Assembly (NCBI GenBank): GCA_036554605.1
Contig: DATBMY010000415.1
Location: forward strand, 1-29,706
DNA from: DATBMY01 sp036554605
Lineage (GTDB): Bacteria; Acidobacteriota; Blastocatellia; UBA7656
DNA: 29,706 nt
Direction: 5' to 3'
Under the pieces are notes generated by a model that ran no database searches, was not told where the DNA came from, and saw nothing but the letters and a program-made list of their open reading frames with translations. Below, in pieces: positions 23,457 through 29,706 of this stretch (position 1 is its first letter; each line of letters begins with the position of its first letter). A program made the position numbers and the translations under genes.

Positions 23457-24659
23457 ATGCCATTCACGCAGCTCGAAACCGAGTTGATCGAGTTAATCAA
23501 GTCGATCAGGGCAGGCTCTCAGCTCGCGGAAAGCAGCGCCTCGCTGCCCTGTTTTAAGAACGTCGACTGGCCGATGCTTGTAAAGACGGCCGAGCATCAT
23601 GGCCTCGCGCCTCTTGCCTACGAGGCGCTAAAGAGAAGCGGCCTCTTAAAGGACGCGCCCGAAAGCGCGGCCACGTCCCTTCGCATGGCCTACCTGCGCG
23701 CGTCGGTGGCGAACCGCCTGGCTTTTCAAGACCTCGCATCCTTGATCGACCGCTTAAAGAGCGATGACATCCCCGTAATAGTTCTTAAAGGCGGCTCGCT
23801 CGCCGCGACGCTTTATGACGACGCGGCGCTTCGCCCCATGGGCGATCTGGACTTGCTGATTCCTCGCGACGCGGTCGAGCGCGCAAAGCGCGCGCTAGCC
23901 GAGCAAGGGTACCGGCCTTCGACGGAGATGGCCGACGGCTTTGCCGACAGGTTTTCCGTAGAGCAGACCTTTCTGCGAATGGGCAACCGGCCTTCGCAAA
24001 TCGACGTTCACTGGCATGCTTTTACGATGCCCTATTATTTCGAGCGAATACCCGTGGAATGGTTCTGGGAGCGGGCGATAGAAATCGATATTGGTCGAGC
24101 GCGCGCGCTGATGCTCGACCCCACCGCGCAGTTGATATACCTCTCGGTGCATTATATGCTGCATAATTACAGGCGGCTGATATGGTCACACGATATCGCG
24201 CTGCTGATCAAACGATGTGGCGAGCAGATTGACTGGGACCGGGTCGTCGAGGCAGCAGGTGAGTTCAGATTATCGGCGGTACTTGCCGATGCTCTATATG
24301 AAGTGCGCGAGCAATGGGGCGTTCCAGTACCCGCGAGCGTTGACGACCGGCTGCGCGGGGTTGGCGCGACTGCAAGGCAACGTATCATTCTCGCGGCGAC
24401 AAGCAGGATGCCGGGCTCGGACGCCGGGCTGCTTTATGGCGCGGGGTTTTTGGGCGCGCGGAGAAAGATGGCTTACTGGTTGCGAGTGACTTTCCCATCC
24501 GCCGGTTATATGCGTACGCGGTTCCAGGTTCGCAATGACGCGTTGATACCTTTCTGTTATCTATTGCGCCTGACAAAAGGCGCTTACCTGTGCGGCCGCG
24601 CCGGCTACTTTATGACGCGGGCCTCCATATCATCGAGACTCTTTAGGCGCACAATCTGA
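23457..24659 (+). CDS. Nucleotidyltransferase-family protein (NTP_transf_5 type)
   Basis: The 400-aa protein shows the uncharacterised nucleotidyltransferase signature: VIVLKGG (K111-G113) followed by RPMGDLDLLI (D130, D132) and a later QIDVHW (D183), giving three carboxylates for metal binding. The remainder is helical. Proteins of this type recur next to HPrK-like and PqqD-like genes, including lasso clusters of the paeninodin kind. It could transfer a nucleotide to the precursor or to a phospho-intermediate; no activity is established. The ATG has GGGGAA upstream, and its TGA overlaps the next ATG (TGATG), indicating coupled translation. Confidence 0.85.
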   Translation: MPFTQLETELIELIKSIRAGSQLAESSASLPCFKNVDWPMLVKTAEHHGLAPLAYEALKRSGLLKDAPESAATSLRMAYLRASVANRLAFQDLASLIDRLKSDDIPVIVLKGGSLAATLYDDAALRPMGDLDLLIPRDAVERAKRALAEQGYRPSTEMADGFADRFSVEQTFLRMGNRPSQIDVHWHAFTMPYYFERIPVEWFWERAIEIDIGRARALMLDPTAQLIYLSVHYMLHNYRRLIWSHDIALLIKRCGEQIDWDRVVEAAGEFRLSAVLADALYEVREQWGVPVPASVDDRLRGVGATARQRIILAATSRMPGSDAGLLYGAGFLGARRKMAYWLRVTFPSAGYMRTRFQVRNDALIPFCYLLRLTKGAYLCGRAGYFMTRASISSRLFRRTI

Positions 24660-25480
24660 TGGCTCCCTCCGATTTCGAGACTCCGGTGCTGATCAAGATT
24701 GCGGATATCGCGGTTGCCCTTGAAATCGCGGACGCCGGCAAGCGCGAGGAAGTCCGCGAGCGATACCGCGAGTTCATAGTTTCAGATGCGGAGCCGCGGG
24801 CCCGCATCAGCGTCGAGGTGAGCGACGACGCGCGGTTCATTCCGATGGAGCCGGGACCGTGGATCATCGAGACCGCTTATGAGGGCGGGCGGCTCAACTA
24901 CCGCTCGCATCTTGACGCGGGCTGGATGGATGTCGATGGCGGAGAGTCTTTCGTGAAGCTCGCGCCGGAAGCCGATGTTGAGAATTTCCTGCGGGTGCTT
25001 TACGCGCACCTTTGCTTGAAAGCCGGCGGGATGCTGCTGCATGCGGCGGGGGTAGTTCGAGGGGGCGCGGGCTATGTATTTTTCGGGCCCTCCGGCAGCG
25101 GCAAGACCACTACGGCGCGGCTGTCGCTCGATAAGACGGTGTTGAGCGATGATCTCGTAATCTTGAGAATCGAGGGCGACAAAGCCCGCCTTCACGGGGT
25201 CCCGTTCCGGGGCGATTTCCCCGAAGCTCCGCGCGTCAACACGTCCGCCGATTTGCGCGGGCTATTCACACTCGTCAAGGCCGCCGAGCACCGCATAGAC
25301 GATGTGGCGCGGCCGGAAGCCGTAGCCCGATTGCTCGGGTGCATGCCTTTTGTTATGGTCGACGGCGCGCATACGAAGCGGGCGATTGAAATATGCTCGC
25401 AAATTATCGAGCGCGTGCCGGTGCGGGCACTGCGGTTTCGGCGCGACCCCGGTTTCTGGAGAGAGATTAATGACTGCTGA
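24659..25480 (+). CDS. HPr-kinase-like protein (HprK-related)
   Basis: The 273-aa protein has the HprK C-terminal kinase features: LLHAAGV (H128), P-loop GPSGSGKTT (143-151) and the acidic LSDD (162-165). The N-terminal half is not the HprK regulatory domain. There is no HPr or PTS gene nearby. Related kinases in paeninodin-type clusters phosphorylate the C-terminal Ser of the precursor, and the precursor here ends Ser-Ser, so a peptide kinase role is plausible. HprK-related kinase A of the HPr-rel-A system is the other natural comparison. The gene overlaps its neighbours on both sides (TGATG upstream, 11 bases downstream). Confidence 0.88.
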   Translation: MAPSDFETPVLIKIADIAVALEIADAGKREEVRERYREFIVSDAEPRARISVEVSDDARFIPMEPGPWIIETAYEGGRLNYRSHLDAGWMDVDGGESFVKLAPEADVENFLRVLYAHLCLKAGGMLLHAAGVVRGGAGYVFFGPSGSGKTTTARLSLDKTVLSDDLVILRIEGDKARLHGVPFRGDFPEAPRVNTSADLRGLFTLVKAAEHRIDDVARPEAVARLLGCMPFVMVDGAHTKRAIEICSQIIERVPVRALRFRRDPGFWREINDC

Positions 25481-25739
25481 ATACCCTGCCCTGCACCCTC
25501 AGGTGGCGATGCAGGTAGTCGACGGCCTGACGGTGATCGTGCTGGCCGATAGCGGCGAAGTCCTGGTCCTGAACGCCCTCGGCACTCGCATCCTTGACCT
25601 GATAGACGGCAAGCGAACCATCACTGAAATTGCCCGCCTGATAGAAGAGGAATACGATGTATCGGCTGAACAGGCGCGCCGCGACCTGGATGAATTCTTA
25701 CGGACTCTTTCGGAAGCGGGCGCGTTGAGCCCCGCTTAA
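25470..25739 (+). CDS. PqqD-like RiPP recognition protein
   Basis: The 89-aa product matches the PqqD/RRE fold: three-strand segment (VAMQVVDGLTVIVLADSGEVLVLN), then GTRILDLIDGKRTITEIARLIEEEYDVS and a final helix (QARRDLDEFLRTLSEAGAL). PqqD-like domains bind leader peptides and deliver them to maturases. The start at 25470 overlaps the kinase stop by 11 bases and has a purine-rich GGAGAGAG just upstream. This is the last gene of the operon; the next 211 bases hold only repeats and no transporter gene. A short GGTTG-ATA-CAACC hairpin lies at 25747-25759. Confidence 0.92.
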   Translation: MTAEYPALHPQVAMQVVDGLTVIVLADSGEVLVLNALGTRILDLIDGKRTITEIARLIEEEYDVSAEQARRDLDEFLRTLSEAGALSPA

Positions 25740-25856
25740 TTCGCGTGGTTGATACAACCAAAGCGCAGAAAAAATCACAGTTAAATCATGTAATCAAGGA
25801 TGAGAATATATGCGCTTACGCGGCCCGGCGAGTTTAGCCGTACACTTTGAAAGTTT

Positions 25857-25944
25857 GCCGCGTAGCGGCATATAGAATGTAGCCGTGTACTTTAGTGCAC
25901 GGACCTTTGTTTCGCGAACATTCATATACGTCGCGTCAGCGACG
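25857..25944. repeat. REP-like palindromes on the left of the transposase
   Basis: GCCGCGTAGCGGCATAT (25857-25873) has an inverted copy at 26497-26513. A GTAGCCGTGTACTTTAGT unit (25879-25896) recurs in direct orientation at 26588-26605. GTCGCGTCAGCGACG (25930-25944) is the reverse complement of 26430-26444. These flank the transposase gene and fit REP (BIME-like) elements mobilised by it. Confidence 0.8.
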
Positions 25945-25950
25945 ATTGAT

Positions 25951-26403
25951 TCATCCCCACATGAATCGTTCATCATATTGAATTCCGTGCCGATCCAGAA
26001 ATTCCCTGTATTCCTCCTGAAATGTTTTCTTCCGATGATGCTCACGCTGACCTTGTATGTACCGGACGACTTCTGGCAGATTCGACTTGCTGACAGTGAA
26101 CCCACCATATCCATCCTGCCAGCCAAAGCTATGCATGGCAGGAAGTTGTTCATGAATCCATTTTGAGGAATCGCCTTTGAGGAATTGGGCGATCTGGCTG
26201 GGCGAGATAGTTGCCGGAGCAGTTACCAGTACGTGAATGTGATCCTCGACACCACCTACCTGCAAGGCGGTCATCTTGTGCGCTCGGGCGACGCCACCAA
26301 TGTAAGCCCAGACTCGCTGTTCAATCTCCCGAGAAATGTGCTTCTCTCGATTCTTTGTGCTGAAAATGATGTGATAGTGAAAAGACGTATAGGTATTGGC
26401 CAT
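25951..26403 (-). CDS. REP-associated tyrosine transposase (IS200/IS605-like, RAYT)
   Basis: The 150-aa protein is a Y1 transposase: HIH metal-binding motif in GGVEDHIHVLV, and the catalytic Tyr in VVRYIQGQREHHR. The start MANTYTSFHYHIIFSTKNREKHI and the end YDERFMWG are typical of this small clade. Such enzymes nick single-stranded DNA at REP-like hairpins. It appears intact. It has no accessory tnpB, and the surrounding palindromes (25857-25944 and 26430-26615) suggest a domesticated REP-propagating enzyme rather than a classic insertion sequence. Confidence 0.95.
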   Translation of the reverse strand: MANTYTSFHYHIIFSTKNREKHISREIEQRVWAYIGGVARAHKMTALQVGGVEDHIHVLVTAPATISPSQIAQFLKGDSSKWIHEQLPAMHSFGWQDGYGGFTVSKSNLPEVVRYIQGQREHHRKKTFQEEYREFLDRHGIQYDERFMWG

Positions 26404-26429
26404 CGAATTCTCTCTAGCCTCGCTCAGCC

Positions 26430-26615
26430 GTCGCTGACGCGACGCGTTAATGGAAACATAACTATGCCCCGGCCTTAAAAGGCCGGGCTACATTCAATAT
26501 GCCGCTACGCGGCAAAGTATATGACTTCACCGGTAACTCGACTTGAGGTAAAACACGACTGGGGAGCCGCGTGGCGGCATATTGATGTAGCCGTGTACTT
26601 TAGTACACGGCTACA
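26430..26615. repeat. REP-like palindromes on the right of the transposase
   Basis: This stretch holds three palindromic units: the inverted partner of 25930-25944 (26430-26444), a GCCCCGGCC-TTAAAA-GGCCGGGC hairpin (about 26466-26488), and the inverted partner of 25857-25873 (26497-26513). It ends with a 12-bp perfect stem with loop TTTA (26588-26615). The last hairpin lies 3 bases from the C25-peptidase stop and could also act as its 3' end. Confidence 0.8.
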
Positions 26616-26618
26616 TTC

Positions 26619-29600
26619 TCATCTGAGCCTTGTCGTCGGGTCGCCGAACAGAATCCAGGTCCGCCGAACGTCGCGGTCATTTATAGCCGCTTTGGCCCTC
26701 GCCATCGCTTCTCCTAAGGTGACCGGCTGGCCCCCGCCGGGAAAGATAAACCCGTAGAGCTCCTGGTTCATCAACATCTGTTCGCCGGGCGCGGTCATCC
26801 CCGACGAAGCCCACACGGCGATTGCTCCTCCGGTCTTGGCTTTCATCAAGCTCTCGGCGAGCGAGAAGGCTCCGGGGTCGAGGAAGTAACCGTTCAGGCA
26901 GGTCATCATTAAGAAGAGCGGCAGCCGCCCGTCATTATTCAAACTATCGGCATCGTCAGCCGTCAATACGAAATCCTTCCAGATGGTCGCGCTGCCGTGA
27001 CCGGCATAGTTGACCAGCTTCTGCCCGCGCTGTATGGCTTGAAGCAGCCTAGCCCTCGCGGTCGCCGCGTCTATCTGGCCGCGGTTGATCTGCTCCGGCG
27101 TAACCCCGGCCGGGAGCAAGGGGGCAAGCGCGGCGGTCGCCGACTCGAAGTCAAAGCCGGCGTTGCTGTCGGCATAAAGCAGCGCCTCGCTCGACGGCGT
27201 ATCCTGCTCGTACCCGATTATCTTCGAGACCATGGCCGACAACTGCTCCGCGTCGCGCGCGGGCAGTCGCCCGATAGACATGCTGGTTGCCTCGTCGTCG
27301 CCGAAATCTATATACCAGTCATCGGACGCGGTCTCCATCGAAGACGTGTCTATGATCTTCGAGGGCAGAAAATCGAGGTCTCCGAAGCCGGTATAATTCT
27401 TCGGGTCGCGACTCGCGTTTCCGACCAGCATCACGAACCGGGGCTTGCGCGTCCACATCTCTCTTGCCAGCGCCAGAAAATCTCTTACCGCCTGTGGACT
27501 CTTCTGGCCGAAACTGAATTCATCATAAACGTCTTCGATGTCGACCGAGGCGACAAACAGACCCTGGCTTTCGCGCAGCGCCTTCAACGGCTCAACGCCC
27601 TCGGCGAAATCTCTATGCGCGATGATGACAAGGTCCGAGCCGCCGGCAATGCTCGCCAGGCTCGACGGTCGATTCAGCGAGAGCGCGGCGGGGCTCTTCG
27701 CCCTTGCGTCGGTGAGCGCGAGCAGCGTCCTTTGCCCGGTAGCTGAGGGGGTGACCTTGACGGCGAACCCGCCTTTGACCGGGATGACCTGCCCGTTCAA
27801 TTCCTGGACCAGGCCGGGGTCGGTAACATCGAGAACGCGTATCGCGCTACTTGTGAATCCGCCGATCGTCACCTGTTGCTTGCCCGGCGTCGTCAGCTGC
27901 AACGCGTCGCCATCGGCCGTGAAGGTGTGCCAGTAAGAGATGCGTATATAGTCGACGAAGCTGAAGTCGTTTTGGCCGCCCTCGGCCACAAGCGTCACCA
28001 GATTGGCCCCCTCCTTGAGGGGGCGCTGAGAGAGCTTCAGCCTCGCCAGCCCTTCCGTCTGCCCGTCGAAAGAAAGCGTTCCAACGTCGGTGCCGTTAAG
28101 CTGCACGCGGACCAGGTGTGGCGCAAGCGTCGCGCCCTGCAAGGCCACTTCGAGCGTGGCCAGCGCGGTCGTTGACGTATCGATGTTTTGCAAGGTGAGC
28201 ATCTGATCGACGGGCGCCGGAGAGACCGTCGCGCCGAAGAAATTCTCTTTCTCGCCGTTCTTGAGCGAGAAGAAAAAGAGCGTCCTGTCTTTGCGCTCAA
28301 CAGTGTAGAGGAAATTGCGCGCCGTGGAAGGCGGGCCTCCCGCGCTCTCTTGCCGAATGCGCAACCCGGGCTCCGAGCCCGCAACCAGCCAGTAGACGCG
28401 CGCGTCGGTCAGCGCCGTGTCCAGCCCCATGCCGTAGAATTCCACGGCGGCCGATGAATCGAACTGGCCGCCCTTGCTCATGATGTTGATGGGCAGCTGC
28501 TGCCCGTCGACGAACATCTGCAAGAATCGCGGATTGACATTCGGGTTAAGCCCCGCCGCTATAAGCTCGGGCTGCGTCACGCGGTACCAGCCCTCGCGCC
28601 GCACATAGAGCTTGATGGCTGGCTGTTGAGCAAGGCTCAACTGGATTGGCGAGGGCTGAGGCGATACGGCCGCGAGCCTTGCCGCTCGTTCGAGCCGCTC
28701 GCCCGCGCTTGCCGTCGACGGGGCGCGCCCGGCATCTTTCAAGAGAGTGGCGCGGCTGTTTTTTGGAGCGGGGCCGCCGGCCCGCTTCGTCATGTACGGG
28801 CCGTGCCAGACGCTCTGGCCCGCCGTATCAATCTCTTCGAGCCAGTAAGAGGCCGAGCCACCCTCTTCGTCCCACCACTCGTAAGAGCGGCCCGCGCCGA
28901 GCGCTACCCCAGAACCGGCCACCAGAGCCGATCCCGCGATCATCTGCTCGGTAATCGGCACGCGCTTGCCGCCTTCGTCGCGGTAGAGCTTGAAGCCGAG
29001 ATTATCGACTTCAAAGCCGGTTTCCCATCTTACCAGGACCCCGCCGTCGTAAGCGGTCGCCCTAAACGACGCAAGCTCGATAGCGGTCGGGGTGACTCCC
29101 TGAGTCAGGGCAAGCTCGCACAGCGGGCCCAGCAAGTAGGTCGCGCGCGCCTGCGTGGTGTTGCCCGTCTCGTCGACGAACTGCGCCCGCGTGCCGTTGC
29201 CCGAAGCGGGAGTCGAGGTAACGGTGAGTCTCTGCCCGGCGGAGGTAAAGGTAAGGTCGACCCGGTAAGTGAGCAGCACGGTCGCGCCGGCCGCAACCGT
29301 TCCAGGGTTCCATGTAATGTTGCCCGTCCCGCCGACCGACGGCTGAGAGACTATGCTACCCTGCGATACCGCCGCGTTTCCGGCGTAAACAGCGCCGCCG
29401 CCCGGCACATTCGCCGTCACGAGGTTTGACGCCGAGAACGTGATGGCTTGCGGGGTCGGATTGACCAGGCGAACGGTCACCTGGAACCTTGAAGGCACCC
29501 CTATCACCGGCGGGTTGTTGCCCGAAGAGTGCGTAAGCAACTGCTCAAGGTAAGGCTTCACCGGAGCCGCGCCGGCGTCAGTCGGGAGGTATATGCGAAA

Positions 29601-29706
29601 AGTGTTTGGTTGAGGATTGGCTGTGGGCGGGTTGGCCGCCGCCAGAAAGTTCCCGAAGTATATGTCCGTGTAATTGCCGTTGGGAGTGCCGCCGACGAGG
29701 TCGCTC
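26619..29706 (-). CDS. Large secreted C25 (gingipain-like) peptidase, N-terminus missing
   Basis: The frame is open to the right edge, so about 1028 C-terminal residues are visible and the start is lost. The N-terminal visible part is repeat- or beta-sandwich-like (a CARDB/DUF11-type segment PVIGVPSRFQVTVRLVNPTPQAI, then RWETGFEVDNLGFKLYRDEGGK, as in adhesin-like modules). The C-terminal third is a Peptidase_C25 domain: FVMLVGNASRDPKNY, catalytic His in NYAGHGS (codon 26997-26999) and Cys in MTCLNGYF (codon 26898-26900), and a final LFGDPTTRL. A secretion signal would lie outside the window; no type IX C-terminal sorting domain is visible at the visible end. Extracellular protein processing is the likely role. 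Confidence 0.93.
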   Translation of the reverse strand, partial: SDLVGGTPNGNYTDIYFGNFLAAANPPTANPQPNTFRIYLPTDAGAAPVKPYLEQLLTHSSGNNPPVIGVPSRFQVTVRLVNPTPQAITFSASNLVTANVPGGGAVYAGNAAVSQGSIVSQPSVGGTGNITWNPGTVAAGATVLLTYRVDLTFTSAGQRLTVTSTPASGNGTRAQFVDETGNTTQARATYLLGPLCELALTQGVTPTAIELASFRATAYDGGVLVRWETGFEVDNLGFKLYRDEGGKRVPITEQMIAGSALVAGSGVALGAGRSYEWWDEEGGSASYWLEEIDTAGQSVWHGPYMTKRAGGPAPKNSRATLLKDAGRAPSTASAGERLERAARLAAVSPQPSPIQLSLAQQPAIKLYVRREGWYRVTQPELIAAGLNPNVNPRFLQMFVDGQQLPINIMSKGGQFDSSAAVEFYGMGLDTALTDARVYWLVAGSEPGLRIRQESAGGPPSTARNFLYTVERKDRTLFFFSLKNGEKENFFGATVSPAPVDQMLTLQNIDTSTTALATLEVALQGATLAPHLVRVQLNGTDVGTLSFDGQTEGLARLKLSQRPLKEGANLVTLVAEGGQNDFSFVDYIRISYWHTFTADGDALQLTTPGKQQVTIGGFTSSAIRVLDVTDPGLVQELNGQVIPVKGGFAVKVTPSATGQRTLLALTDARAKSPAALSLNRPSSLASIAGGSDLVIIAHRDFAEGVEPLKALRESQGLFVASVDIEDVYDEFSFGQKSPQAVRDFLALAREMWTRKPRFVMLVGNASRDPKNYTGFGDLDFLPSKIIDTSSMETASDDWYIDFGDDEATSMSIGRLPARDAEQLSAMVSKIIGYEQDTPSSEALLYADSNAGFDFESATAALAPLLPAGVTPEQINRGQIDAATARARLLQAIQRGQKLVNYAGHGSATIWKDFVLTADDADSLNNDGRLPLFLMMTCLNGYFLDPGAFSLAESLMKAKTGGAIAVWASSGMTAPGEQMLMNQELYGFIFPGGGQPVTLGEAMARAKAAINDRDVRRTWILFGDPTTRLR

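Noticed and set aside
22739..25739. Lasso peptide cluster
   Set aside because: Leader motif, PqqD-like protein and kinase fit, but there is no asparagine-synthase-like cyclase, no transglutaminase-like leader protease and no ABC exporter in the window, and the core lacks the usual acceptor ring residue pattern.
1..29706. tRNA or rRNA genes
   Set aside because: Reading both strands I found no T-loop/CCA-type or rRNA core sequence that held up; a tRNAscan run would settle it.

Overview
The window looks like a high-GC bacterial chromosomal segment, probably from Acidobacteriota (class Blastocatellia is my best guess). The guess rests on the gene mix (RRM-type RNA-binding proteins, a RAYT-type transposase, a C25 peptidase, a PqqD/HPrK-like peptide-modification locus) and on abundant fold-back repeats between genes. 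No rRNA or tRNA gene was seen, so taxonomy is inference. Both ends look like contig ends: the left end folds back on itself and the right end cuts through a large gene.

Layout. 1-1404: a long inverted repeat, then two uncharacterised genes on the minus strand. 1439-8604: a TetR-controlled tripartite RND efflux operon (regulator, membrane fusion protein, HAE1-type pump, TolC-like outer-membrane channel) with a promoter and operator upstream. 8584-10478: a heptamer repeat array, a divergent COG2159 amidohydrolase and an alpha/beta hydrolase. 10673-13688: an RNA-remodelling island in which an RRM protein, a DEAD-box helicase and IF-1 read leftward, and a second RRM protein with a long, structured leader reads rightward from an overlapping promoter region. 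13805-16294: a WYL regulator converging on a polyphosphate:AMP phosphotransferase across a bidirectional terminator. 16453-18240: an acyl-CoA carboxylase carboxyltransferase subunit flanked by two hairpin repeats. 18247-21314: a leftward operon of zinc metallopeptidase, ATP-grasp ligase and quinone oxidoreductase.

21409-25739 is the most interesting part: a compact rightward operon that reads as a RiPP (ribosomally made, post-translationally modified peptide) pathway. It holds a radical SAM/SPASM enzyme, a 60-residue Cys-containing precursor with a YxxP leader motif, a soluble S26-like serine peptidase, a nucleotidyltransferase, an HPr-kinase-like protein and a PqqD-like recognition protein. 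The last three match the poorly understood HPr-rel-A gene set and recall the kinase of paeninodin-type lasso clusters. No lasso cyclase, leader protease of the lasso type or transporter is present. The neighbouring ATP-grasp/metallopeptidase operon is transcribed divergently from the same intergenic region.

25857-26615 holds a RAYT transposase flanked by REP-like palindromes, and 26619 to the right edge is a large secreted gingipain-like (C25) protein lacking its N-terminus.

Several intergenic elements share a design: 7-bp tandem units arranged as inverted arms around a loop (left edge, 8584-8717, 18134-18240). A likely AUU start codon for IF-1 is another unusual point.
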